Shown in pieces: positions 6,610-14,935 of a stretch of 64,000 nt of DNA. The notes below the pieces were generated by a model, which saw only the letters and a list, made by a program, of their open reading frames with translations, was not told the origin of the DNA and did not search any database. The DNA lies in assembly GCA_902789415.1 (NCBI GenBank), contig CADAOD010000005.1:1-64000 (forward strand), read 5' to 3'. A program made the position numbers and the translations under genes. This DNA comes from an uncultured Prevotellaceae bacterium (GTDB lineage: Bacteria; Bacteroidota; Bacteroidia; Bacteroidales; Bacteroidaceae). Within the stretch, counting starts at the first letter, position 1; the number at the start of each line of letters is the position of its first letter.

Positions 6610-7417
6610 ACAGATGATAGCGCAGCACACTATCGCAGGCGCTAACGATAGGAAGAATGCACTCTACGAGGTAATGCAGCAGGTGGTGTTGAGTGGCCTT
6701 TATCGTGGCGGTTTCTTTAAGGAGGCAGCCTTCTATGGTGGTACTTGTCTCAGGATATTCCACGGATTGAGACGATATTCTGAGGATATGGATTTCTCTT
6801 TGCTGACGAAGAATCCGAATTTTACGCTCGAAACCTATTTTCCAGCCATTATAGAAGAGGCTCGACTCTTAGGACGGACAGTTACGATTACAAAGAAAGA
6901 CAAGCGTACCTTTGGCAAGGTGGAATCAGCTTTCCTAAAGGATAATACTGATGTGTACAATCTGACGTTTCAGACCGAAAAGACATTGAAGATAAAGATC
7001 GAGGTAGATATCAATCCTCCTCTTGAGTTTTCTACGGAGCAAAAGCTGTTGATGCAGCCCTTCTCGTTTACCACACGTTGTTTTACGTTACCCGATTTGT
7101 ATGCCGGTAAGATGCATGCTCTAACATTCCGGGCTTGGAAGAATCGCATAAAGGGGCGCGACTGGTACGATTTCGAGTGGTATGTACGAAATCGCGTGGC
7201 GTTGGATTTTGAACATCTAAAGGTAAGGACAAAGGAATTTAATGATATCGACCTTACTAAGGAACTCTTCATGGAACTCCTAAAGAAACGACTTTCTAAA
7301 GCAGACATTGATGTTGTAAAGGCCGATGTTATCCCTTATATCATCGACAAGCGCGAACTCGACATCTGGAGCAACGATTACTTCCTGCAACTGGCCGATA
7401 TGATTGTGTTTAAATAA
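6593..7417 (+). CDS. AbiEii-like nucleotidyltransferase toxin
   Basis: The 274-residue protein has the AbiEii/AbiGii nucleotidyltransferase core: YGGTCLRI near residue 49, then the catalytic acidic pair in RYSEDMDFSL near 62-69. ALTFRAWKNRIKGRDWYDF near 175-195 is the conserved C-terminal motif. The family transfers nucleotides, in known members to tRNA, and stops growth when not neutralised. All key residues are present and length is normal, so it should be active. It overlaps its antitoxin by 17 bp and is followed by a strong terminator, making a self-contained two-gene unit. Confidence 0.85.
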   Translation: MSDIFEQMIAQHTIAGANDRKNALYEVMQQVVLSGLYRGGFFKEAAFYGGTCLRIFHGLRRYSEDMDFSLLTKNPNFTLETYFPAIIEEARLLGRTVTITKKDKRTFGKVESAFLKDNTDVYNLTFQTEKTLKIKIEVDINPPLEFSTEQKLLMQPFSFTTRCFTLPDLYAGKMHALTFRAWKNRIKGRDWYDFEWYVRNRVALDFEHLKVRTKEFNDIDLTKELFMELLKKRLSKADIDVVKADVIPYIIDKRELDIWSNDYFLQLADMIVFK

Positions 7418-7450
7418 AATAATCACGGGGGCCGCCACGTGATTATTTTT
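7418..7450 (+). terminator. Terminator after the AbiE operon
   Basis: AATAATCACG and CGTGATTATT form a perfect 10-bp stem at 7418-7447, followed by T residues. Confidence 0.85.
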
Positions 7451-7461
7451 CTATAAGAAAT

Positions 7462-7492
7462 TTGGAAGTTATTAAAAATTTCTTTATATTTG
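7462..7492 (+). promoter_or_regulatory. Promoter of the clostripain-like gene
   Basis: TTG at 7462, 20 bp, TATATTTG at 7485-7492, 47 bp before the start codon. Confidence 0.75.
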
Positions 7493-7538
7493 CGGCGTGA
7501 TACTAATAACAACAAGTAAATATTAAAGTAATACCATT

Positions 7539-9338
7539 ATGAAAACAAACCTAAAACAATTGATGCTATTGGCATGTTTCATGCTGAGTTTTGTGGCGTG
7601 CACTATCGATAGTGGTGATAACCCTGCGAAAGGAATCGACACCAGGATTGTGGGCAACTGGTTCTCGGATGTGTCGGGGATGACCTATGCCAAGTGGAAC
7701 TATGGTAAGACATGGCAGAACACCGAGTTTAAAGCCGACGGTACGGGCAGCACCCGTATCTACTACATCTTTGAGGATGATGCCATCGGTTGCGAGAAGA
7801 TTGACTTTACGTACACGGCATCGGCCAATGGCGTGTTGACGATGAACCCGAAGGATAGGGAGAAGATGTACGCTAACTGGCAGCTGGTGGGCGACGAGCT
7901 GACTCTTGGTGATGGCGATATCGACCTGAAATTTAAGAAAACCACTAGTGACATGGCTGCTAAGTTCGATACCTGGAGCAAGGACGATGAGATGATAGAT
8001 GTGCCGCAACCCGCCAAATACACCGTGTTTGTATATGGCAATGCGGGTGGCACCATGGATTTTATTATAGAACAGGGCTTATGGGAGAGACTGCAGCAGT
8101 ACCTGACCGACCACAACAACGTGCGCGTGGTGTGCATGTATAAATATGGTAAGAATCAGCCGGATCCAGATAAGGCCTTTACGGGCAAATATGCAGCGCC
8201 TGGCGATATCGTGTGGTTTGAGCTGACTGGCGAGACCGACCTGAACACAATTAAGGAACAAGGTATGCAGGCTTTCGGCATGGGCGAGGAAGCCAAGCAA
8301 CTGAAGATTTGTGACCCTAACACCATGCGCATGTTCCTGGAGTTCAGCAGTCTGCTGTGCCCTGCCGATGATTACGTAATGGGCATCTGGGGGCATGGAT
8401 CGGGCTTTGATGCCATGTACGATGTGCCTGGTAAGTACGAAGTGCAGCAGGCTCGTGCTACCCGTGGTGTGATGGTAGACGAGTGGGTGGATAACGAGTG
8501 GATGGATATGTACGAGCTGAACGATGCCATGAAGGCTGCGGGCATTGAGAAGTTTAACACGCTGATGTTCCACAACTGCTTTATGGGTAATATCGAAACG
8601 CTGACACAGGCACGCAGCTTAGCCGACTACATTTTTGCCTCAGCCCATATACTGAGTAGCGGTGGTGAGCTGATGACGGAGTTTATACGCGGACTGGCGG
8701 AGACTGGCGATGCCCAAAAGGCTGGCAAGCTGATGTTTGAACGCTGTACGCCTGAATGGCAGAACAGTTATGTAGACGTAGCCAAGAATGCTTACGCCAA
8801 CGGCGACTACAAGATGATTCGCACCGATAAGTTCGAGCCTATCATCGATGCTGCCAAGCAGCTGTGCGACCGCATTCTGGCACTCTATCCCACACAGAAG
8901 GAGGCCATCGACCGTGCTACCAAGAGCGTGTATCGCTTTGAGCCTATCGATGCGAATAAAAACGAGTTTATTTACCCATTCTTCGACATCGCTAACTATG
9001 CCCAGCTGTTGGCTAAGGAAACCGACGATGCCGAGCTGAAAGCTATATCGGCAGCGATGGATAAGGCCTTCGACGAGGCTTTTGTATGCTATCGCGATGT
9101 GAACAACAGTAAGGAGCATCTGGATCACTACACACTGAGCATCTGCCTGATGAGTAAACTCTTCTACACCTTCGACTACATGACGAATGTTCCGGATTTA
9201 AAAGCCTTGAACAACTACAATGAAGGCTACGAGAAGTGCGACTTCCACAAGCTGACGGGGTGGGGCAACTGGCTGAAAACCAACGAGCAGTTCTTGAACA
9301 GCAATCCACAGAAAGGTGGAGGCGGTAAATTAGAATAA
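7539..9338 (+). CDS. Clostripain-family (C11) cysteine peptidase, lipoprotein
   Basis: The 599-residue protein begins with a lipoprotein signal (lipobox SFVAC, cysteine at residue 21). A lipocalin-like domain (about 35-150, GNWFSDVSGMTYAKW) precedes the C11 peptidase domain. The catalytic histidine lies in WGHGSGF near 285 and the catalytic cysteine in FHNCFMGNIE near 346. Such proteins are surface or periplasmic peptidases that cut after basic residues. It has its own promoter, and no partner gene is adjacent. The C-terminal tail is short and glycine-rich. Substrate is unknown. Confidence 0.85.
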   Translation: MKTNLKQLMLLACFMLSFVACTIDSGDNPAKGIDTRIVGNWFSDVSGMTYAKWNYGKTWQNTEFKADGTGSTRIYYIFEDDAIGCEKIDFTYTASANGVLTMNPKDREKMYANWQLVGDELTLGDGDIDLKFKKTTSDMAAKFDTWSKDDEMIDVPQPAKYTVFVYGNAGGTMDFIIEQGLWERLQQYLTDHNNVRVVCMYKYGKNQPDPDKAFTGKYAAPGDIVWFELTGETDLNTIKEQGMQAFGMGEEAKQLKICDPNTMRMFLEFSSLLCPADDYVMGIWGHGSGFDAMYDVPGKYEVQQARATRGVMVDEWVDNEWMDMYELNDAMKAAGIEKFNTLMFHNCFMGNIETLTQARSLADYIFASAHILSSGGELMTEFIRGLAETGDAQKAGKLMFERCTPEWQNSYVDVAKNAYANGDYKMIRTDKFEPIIDAAKQLCDRILALYPTQKEAIDRATKSVYRFEPIDANKNEFIYPFFDIANYAQLLAKETDDAELKAISAAMDKAFDEAFVCYRDVNNSKEHLDHYTLSICLMSKLFYTFDYMTNVPDLKALNNYNEGYEKCDFHKLTGWGNWLKTNEQFLNSNPQKGGGGKLE

Positions 9339-9978
9339 CACTTGATTTCAAACGAAAAGCAATAGCAACTGCTACTGCGAGGCAACTGCAAGGGCTGCTG
9401 CAATCGACTACTGCAAGGTCAGTAGCCCCAAGAAAAACGTCCTGTCTCGGAGGCCGGAACACAAATTCTTCAAATCACTCAAAGAACTCGCTACGCTCAA
9501 ACAGCTTTTCGTATTTCGTTGTTCAGATTGCGTTCCGCAATCCGAAACTCAATATTGATTCAAAGAATTTGCATTCCTCTAACGACCTCCTCGTGCGGAA
9601 TGTTTTTCTTAGGGCTACTGACCTTGAAAAATATGGAGCACCGTGCGGTTACGAGCTTTGCTCGCTTGGCTTGTCCAAGAATGTTTTTTCTTGGGGCTAC
9701 AGCCCTTGAACAAGGGGTTTGGGGGCTTGCCCCCATTAAGCAAGGAATGGCGAACCCTATTTAGGGCAAAGGCTCGAGAGCCATACCAAAATTTTGATGG
9801 AGAGGGTTTTCCCTCGGAATCAACTACATCCCCTCCATATAGGGAGGGGCTTGGGGAAGGTGGATGTTTCTTTTAGTTCTTTTCTTTGCGCCAAAGAAAA
9901 GGACAGACAGGGAAACGGGGGTATCCCCCGGCTGGGGAACCCAGCATGATTTTGGCTAACTGCCAAAGGCCAAAACCC
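9339..9978. repeat. Repeat-dense non-coding stretch
   Basis: No credible gene is seen. A roughly 24-bp motif, TTTTTCTTGGGGCTACTGAC plus CTTG, occurs three times: inverted at 9414-9439 and direct at 9603-9626 and 9685-9708. Further short palindromes follow: CTTTTCTTTG/CAAAGAAAAG (9879-9901), a CGGGGGTATCCCCCG hairpin near 9916 and GCTGGG/CCCAGC near 9931. Short open frames across the region are low-complexity and unlike proteins. It looks like a nest of dispersed chromosomal repeats. Confidence 0.65.
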
Positions 9979-10009
9979 TTGGAATAGGGCGAAAAATGTT
10001 GTACCTTTG
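9979..10009 (+). promoter_or_regulatory. Promoter of the HU-like locus
   Basis: TTG at 9979, 20 bp, TACCTTTG at 10002-10009. The 92-nt leader to the start codon carries short palindromes (TCAGGAGAATCCTGA; CTGACGAAAAGTCAG), suggesting a structured 5' end. Confidence 0.7.
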
Positions 10010-10101
10010 CAACGTGTTCAGGAGAATCCTGAGCCTGACGAAAAGTCAGAGTGTTTAACGCAGTAGGGATGAGAATCCCGAGTAAAGAAAGGAGGAGCAA
10101 T

Positions 10102-10390
10102 ATGTCTGTATTCTACAGATTATCGCAGGTAACGTCGCCTAAGGCCAAGGGCTATGGCAAATGGTATCCACGTGCCGTAATCACTGAGACCATCGACACC
10201 GACAAGTTGGCTGAAATCATGCAGCGTAACTGTACCGTGAAGTCAGCGTCAGAAGACCTTTATCACTGGTTGCAGTGTGCAGGAGGCGCCTAAGAACGAT
10301 GTTGACACCACTAAGTCTGCAAGCAACAGCAGCAACGGTGGCAACACTGGCGGCAACACCGGTGGCGGCAACGAGTCGAATGGCGATTAA
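10102..10390 (+). pseudogene. HU-like DNA-binding protein gene with an internal deletion
   Basis: The start, MSVFYRLSQVTSPKAKGYGK, and the following 27 residues match the N-terminus of the Bacteroidales HU-like family (HU domain proteins of about 150-165 residues). After MQRNCTVKSAS the frame shifts. From 10253 to 10390 another frame gives the usual C-terminus (KTFITG, VQEAPKNDVDTTK, then a Gly/Asn-rich tail). The central part, including the DNA-binding arm, is missing, roughly 80 codons by memory of the family. The first frame stops at 10293. An upstream AAAGGAGGAG ribosome site is intact, so a short peptide could still be made. Confidence 0.75.
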
Positions 10391-10394
10391 GGTT

Positions 10395-10410
10395 TGGGGC
10401 TTAGGCCCCA
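10395..10410 (+). other. Hairpin after the HU-like pseudogene
   Basis: TGGGGC and GCCCCA with a TTAG loop, directly behind the second-frame stop; a possible weak terminator or processing stem before the smalltalk gene. Confidence 0.45.
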
Positions 10411-10463
10411 GCCTTATTAAAATGTAAAAAGGTAAAAATGTAAAAATGAAGGAAGGAGGAATT

Positions 10464-10565
10464 ATGATGAAGAACTGGAGGACAATCGCGAAGATTGTGG
10501 TGGCGGTGATCACTGCTTTGTTAGGTGCAGTAGGTGCAACTGCCGCAGGCGTTCAAATCGTGTAG
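10464..10565 (+). CDS. Smalltalk-type small hydrophobic protein
   Basis: The 33-residue peptide begins MMKNWRTIAKIVVAVITALL and ends with an Ala/Gly-rich hydrophobic stretch, giving one membrane-like helix. It has a good ribosome site (AAGGAGGAATT); translation could begin at either of two adjacent ATGs. Length, position behind an HU-like gene and composition match the Bacteroidales smalltalk protein family. Its role is unknown; in intact loci it is usually followed by an amidase or peptidase gene, a possible lysis-like module. Here no such gene follows. Confidence 0.7.
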   Translation: MMKNWRTIAKIVVAVITALLGAVGATAAGVQIV

Positions 10566-10587
10566 CGCCAGAGTGAAGAAAGAGGCG

Positions 10588-10646
10588 CGAATTACGCGAA
10601 ATACACGAATTTTATTATTAATCCGTGTTAATCCGTGTAATCCGTG
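10588..10646. repeat. Tandem TAATCCGTGT repeats before mfd
   Basis: ATCCGTGTTA (10621), ATCCGTGTAA (10631) and TCCGTG (10641) are tandem; upstream ATACACGAATT is partly their inverse. This type of AT-CG-rich repeat is common between bacterial genes. It lies just before the mfd promoter. Confidence 0.55.
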
Positions 10647-10658
10647 CCAATTTTTTTG

Positions 10659-10666
10659 TACTTTTG
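10659..10666 (+). promoter_or_regulatory. mfd -7 promoter box
   Basis: TACTTTTG fits TAnnTTTG and lies 13 bp before the chosen ATG. No good -33 TTG is at the right distance. Confidence 0.5.
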
Positions 10667-10679
10667 CAACCGAATCGCG

Positions 10680-13600
10680 ATGAAGATAGAAGAATTAGAA
10701 AAGGTTTATGCCAAGTTGCCGCAGGTGGCAGCGCTGGCTCATGAGATAGAAAATGCGGCTACACGACGTATTTTCCTTGAGGGGCTGTTGGCCTCGAGTG
10801 CACCCATGTTGTTTGGTACGTTGGCTGCCAAGTGTAATAAGCCCATTCTGTTTATACTGCAGGATGCCGAGGAGGCGGGCTACTTTTATCACGACCTGAC
10901 GCAGCTGTTGGGCACCCGACGGGTGCTGTTCTTCCCAAGCAGTTACCGTCGTGCCATCAAGTACGGACAGCTTGATTCGGCTTCGCAGATTCTCCGTACC
11001 GAGGTGATGACACAGATGGATAAATCGGTGTTCATTGTTACCTACCCAGAGGCACTGGCCGAGATGGTGGTGCCTAAGCAAACGCTGAACGACCGTACGG
11101 TGGTGATTGAGAAAGGGCAGGAGGTGCCCGTAGGCGATATCACCAAGCAGTTGCGCGAGTTGGGCTTTAACGAGGTGGACTACGTGTACGAGCCCGGACA
11201 GTTTGCGTTGCGTGGTTCTATCCTCGACGTGTATAGCTACAGTTGCGAGTACCCGTATCGTATCGACTTTTTTGGCGACGATGTGGAGAGCGTGCGCACC
11301 TTCCAGGTTGAGGATCAGCTCTCGCTGGATGCCCGTGACAGGGTAGAGATAGTGCCCGAACTGGAGGCCGACGAGGCTGCCCAGGAGCCGTTCCTATCGT
11401 TGTTGCCCAAGGATACCATCATTGCTACCAAGGATTATCTGTACGTACGCGATGCCATCGATGCCGCCTTCCAGGAGGATATGCCGCTGGTAACAGGCGT
11501 GCAGTTTATGCATCAGGCTGAGGGCTTCCGCAGGATTGAGTTCGGTCATCGTGCCTCGATATCCGACTGCAGCATCATCCGATTCAATATCACCATTCAG
11601 CCTCTGTTCCACAAGAACTTCGAGATGCTGTTTCAGGCTTTCGACAACTATCTGCATAAGGGCTACCAGGTGTATATACTGGCCGACAGCGCCAAGCAGA
11701 ACGAGCGCTTGAAGGATATCTTTGCGCAGCGTGCCGAAAACGAGGGCGAGCATGCACAGATACGCTTTACACCGGTAGATAAGACCCTACACGAGGGATT
11801 TATTGACGACGACCTGAAAGTGTGCTTTTTTACCGACCACCAGATATTTGACCGTTTCCACAAGTATAACCTGAAGAGCGACAAGGCCCGTAGCGGAAAG
11901 ATGGCGCTGACGCTGAAGGAGATTCAGCAGTTTGAGATTGGCGACTACGTGGTGCATGTGGATCATGGTGTGGGTAAGTTTGGTGGACTGGTACGTATGC
12001 CGCAGGGCGATGGCTATCAGGAGATGATAAAGCTTACCTATCAGCACGGCGATGCCATCTATGTGAGCATCCATTCGCTGTATAAGGTGGCCAAATATAA
12101 GTCGCAGGATGGCGGCGAGGGGCCACGTCTGTCGACCCTTGGTACGGGGCAGTGGGAGCGTCTGAAAGAGCGCACCAAGGCACATATCAAGGAGATAGCG
12201 CGCGATCTGATAAAACTGTATGCTAAGCGCCGCAAGGAAAAGGGCTTTGCCTTTAGTCGCGACTCGTACATGCAGCACGAGCTGGAGGCCTCGTTCCTGT
12301 ATGAGGACACGCCCGACCAGTTGAAGGCTACGCAGGATGTGAAGGCCGATATGGAGAAGGCACGACCCATGGACCGACTGGTGTGCGGCGATGTGGGCTT
12401 TGGTAAGACCGAGGTGGCTGTACGTGCTGCCTTTAAGGCCGCTGTGGATGGTAAGCAAGTGGCTGTGCTGGTGCCTACTACGGTGCTGGCTTATCAGCAC
12501 TTCCGCACGTTCAGCAACCGACTGAAGGACATGCCTGTAACGGTGGATTACCTGACGCGTGCACGTACCACTAAAGATACCAATCGCATACAAAAGGACT
12601 TGGCCGAGGGTAAGATAGACATCATCATCGGCACACACCGACTGATTAGTAAGAGTGTGAAGTTTAAGGACCTGGGCTTGCTGATTATCGACGAGGAGCA
12701 GAAGTTTGGCGTATCAACCAAAGAAAAGCTGCGCCAGATGAAGACATCGGTAGATACACTTACGATGAGTGCCACACCTATACCACGTACGCTGCAGTTC
12801 TCGCTGGTGGGCGCACGCGATCTGAGTGTAATACAAACGCCACCACCTAACCGTTACCCGATACAGACCGAGATTCATACCTTTAGTCCGGAGATTATTG
12901 CCGAGGCTGTGAACTACGAGATGAGCCGAAACGGACAGGTGTACTTTGTGAACAACCGTATTTCAGATTTGCAGCATATAGCCGAGATTATACAGAAGTA
13001 CGTGCCCGATGCGCGTATATGTATCGGACACGGACAGATGAAGCCCGAGGAGCTGGAAAAGATTATCCTCGACTTCTCGAACTACGATTACGACATACTG
13101 CTCTCTACCACTATCGTTGAGAACGGTATCGACATACCTAATGCCAACACCATCATTATCAATGGTGCCCACAACTTCGGACTGAGCGATCTGCACCAGA
13201 TGCGCGGACGTGTGGGACGTGGCAACCGCAAAGCTTTCTGCTACTTGCTGGCACCACCACTCTCGGCATTGAACCCTGAGAGTCGCCGACGACTGGAGGC
13301 CCTTGAGAACTTCTCCGACTTAGGTTCGGGCATTAATATCGCCATGCAGGATCTGGATATTCGTGGTGCCGGAAACCTGTTGGGCTCGGAGCAGAGCGGC
13401 TTTATTGCCGACTTGGGCTACGAAACATACCAGAAGATACTGAATCAGGCGATGAGTGAGCTTAAGAACGAGGAACCAGAGTTTGCTGCCATCGAAAAGG
13501 CCGAAGCCAAGAATGCTCAAGTATCAACTGTGGGCTCTCAACTGTCGTGGGTTGACGACTGTGCGCTGGATAGTGATATAGAGATGTACTTCCCCGATCA

Positions 13601-14018
13601 GTATGTGCCGAGCGATTCGGAGCGCATGCTGTTGTATCGCGAGCTTGACAACCTGGCAAACAGCACCCAGTTGGAGATGCAGTTGGATGCCTATCGCAAG
13701 CGCCTGGTTGACCGCTTTGGAGCTATACCTGCTGTGAGCGAGGAGCTGATACTGGTAGTGCCGCTGCGTGTGGCCGGTAAGCAGCTGGGTATCGAGAAAA
13801 TCATGCTGAAGCAGCAGAAGATGTACTTCTACTTTGTGAGTCGCGACGACAGTCCTTACTTCCAGAGCGATGCCTTTGGTAAGATACTGCAGTACGTGTC
13901 GCGTTATCCCCGTAAGTGCACTTTCCGCGAGGGTAAGGGCAAACACTCGGTGGTAATATCCGAGATACCTACCGTAGCATCGGCTTTGGCAGTATGTAAG
14001 GAGATTCTGGCTGTATAA
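10680..14018 (+). CDS. mfd: Transcription-repair coupling factor Mfd
   Basis: The 1112-residue protein removes RNA polymerase stalled at DNA lesions and recruits UvrA. In order: a UvrB-like N-terminal region, the CarD-like RNA polymerase interaction domain (GDYVVHVDHGVGKF near 420), the translocase with Walker A GDVGFGKTE near 570, DEEQ near 669, SATPIPRT near 696 and RGRVGRG near 841, then the TRCF C-terminal domain. The upstream in-frame ATG at 10644 would precede the -7 box, so the ATG at 10680 is preferred. Residues near 945-955 (QVSTVGSQLSW) resemble a worn copy of the CTCAACT repeat seen elsewhere in this window. Confidence 0.97.
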   Translation: MKIEELEKVYAKLPQVAALAHEIENAATRRIFLEGLLASSAPMLFGTLAAKCNKPILFILQDAEEAGYFYHDLTQLLGTRRVLFFPSSYRRAIKYGQLDSASQILRTEVMTQMDKSVFIVTYPEALAEMVVPKQTLNDRTVVIEKGQEVPVGDITKQLRELGFNEVDYVYEPGQFALRGSILDVYSYSCEYPYRIDFFGDDVESVRTFQVEDQLSLDARDRVEIVPELEADEAAQEPFLSLLPKDTIIATKDYLYVRDAIDAAFQEDMPLVTGVQFMHQAEGFRRIEFGHRASISDCSIIRFNITIQPLFHKNFEMLFQAFDNYLHKGYQVYILADSAKQNERLKDIFAQRAENEGEHAQIRFTPVDKTLHEGFIDDDLKVCFFTDHQIFDRFHKYNLKSDKARSGKMALTLKEIQQFEIGDYVVHVDHGVGKFGGLVRMPQGDGYQEMIKLTYQHGDAIYVSIHSLYKVAKYKSQDGGEGPRLSTLGTGQWERLKERTKAHIKEIARDLIKLYAKRRKEKGFAFSRDSYMQHELEASFLYEDTPDQLKATQDVKADMEKARPMDRLVCGDVGFGKTEVAVRAAFKAAVDGKQVAVLVPTTVLAYQHFRTFSNRLKDMPVTVDYLTRARTTKDTNRIQKDLAEGKIDIIIGTHRLISKSVKFKDLGLLIIDEEQKFGVSTKEKLRQMKTSVDTLTMSATPIPRTLQFSLVGARDLSVIQTPPPNRYPIQTEIHTFSPEIIAEAVNYEMSRNGQVYFVNNRISDLQHIAEIIQKYVPDARICIGHGQMKPEELEKIILDFSNYDYDILLSTTIVENGIDIPNANTIIINGAHNFGLSDLHQMRGRVGRGNRKAFCYLLAPPLSALNPESRRRLEALENFSDLGSGINIAMQDLDIRGAGNLLGSEQSGFIADLGYETYQKILNQAMSELKNEEPEFAAIEKAEAKNAQVSTVGSQLSWVDDCALDSDIEMYFPDQYVPSDSERMLLYRELDNLANSTQLEMQLDAYRKRLVDRFGAIPAVSEELILVVPLRVAGKQLGIEKIMLKQQKMYFYFVSRDDSPYFQSDAFGKILQYVSRYPRKCTFREGKGKHSVVISEIPTVASALAVCKEILAV

Positions 14019-14064
14019 TGTGGTTAATGTATGTTAACCGCAAGCAACTTTGCCGAAAAATTCT

Positions 14065-14072
14065 TATCTTTG
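14065..14072 (+). promoter_or_regulatory. Histidine kinase -7 promoter box
   Basis: TATCTTTG lies 27 bp before the start codon. A GGTTAA/TTAACC inverted repeat at 14022-14039 just upstream may be an operator. Confidence 0.55.
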
Positions 14073-14098
14073 CACATTGAAACCTAAAAGTTAGCAAT

Positions 14099-14926
14099 AT
14101 GAATTGGCAGACAGTTATCCTGATTACGATTGTGATTTTGTTTACGGGGTGTATTTTCCTTGTGCAGTATTATTATCGTACGCGTTTGCATAATGAGATT
14201 AGTCGTGCCCAGCGTAGCGAACGCATTAAAACAGTGTTTATGGCCAATGTGAGTCATGCCTTGCGTATGCCATTGAATGCCATTATCAACGACAGCAAGA
14301 AGATGCTGGATCATGATGGGATGGACCGCAAGCAGATGGTGCCTGTGATCGAAAACATTAACCAGCATGGCAAGCAGCTGTTGTACTTTATATCGCAACT
14401 GTTAGAGCTATCCAGTTTTGATAGCAATATGAATACCTTTACGATGATAGAGGTGAATCTGGCCGAGCTGATGGCATCGTATCGCCGTGAGGCACAGCGC
14501 GATGCCGGAGCCAATGTAGATGTGGTGGTACGCTCGCCATTGTCGCCCCACTGTAAGGGTACGTTAGATACCAACCTGATGTATCAGTTGATGACACACC
14601 TGTTGCACAACGCCTTGGTGCATACCCAGGAGGGCACCGTTACCATCGACTATGATTACCAGGAGAACGGTTTGCGTATTGAGGTGATTGATACTGGCGA
14701 CGGTGAGGCTCAGGATTTCCAGACCAACTTTGCTATGCAGATGCAGAGTAGCGATTCGCTTACCCTGTTTAATCAGCGTTCGGGTCTGGGCTTATCTATC
14801 TGCAAGTCGATTGTTGAGGGTCTGCATGGCACCATCGAACTGAAGTCGGAGAAAGGCAAGGGTACCCATGTTACGGTTTGGATACCTTGCAAGATGCGCG
14901 ACATGAAGAAGGGGCTGGTAAAATAA
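14099..14926 (+). CDS. Small membrane sensor histidine kinase with an altered H-box
   Basis: The 275-residue protein has one N-terminal membrane segment (about 5-25), no visible sensor domain, a HisKA-like dimer region with the H-box VSHALRMPLNAI near 57, and a HATPase domain with N-box HNALVHT near 170, DTGDGE near 200 and RSGLGLSICKSIVEG near 228. The usual H-box is HExRTPL; here the acidic residue next to histidine is alanine and threonine is methionine, so phosphotransfer may be weak or lost. No response regulator is adjacent. It may be an orphan or degenerate kinase, or may act through a distant partner. Confidence 0.8.
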   Translation: MNWQTVILITIVILFTGCIFLVQYYYRTRLHNEISRAQRSERIKTVFMANVSHALRMPLNAIINDSKKMLDHDGMDRKQMVPVIENINQHGKQLLYFISQLLELSSFDSNMNTFTMIEVNLAELMASYRREAQRDAGANVDVVVRSPLSPHCKGTLDTNLMYQLMTHLLHNALVHTQEGTVTIDYDYQENGLRIEVIDTGDGEAQDFQTNFAMQMQSSDSLTLFNQRSGLGLSICKSIVEGLHGTIELKSEKGKGTHVTVWIPCKMRDMKKGLVK

Positions 14927-14935
14927 CCAACTTTT

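Noticed and set aside
9519..10100. Several 75-81 codon frames in the repeat nest
   Set aside because: They consist of repeat and palindrome sequence, lack promoters and have no protein-like pattern.
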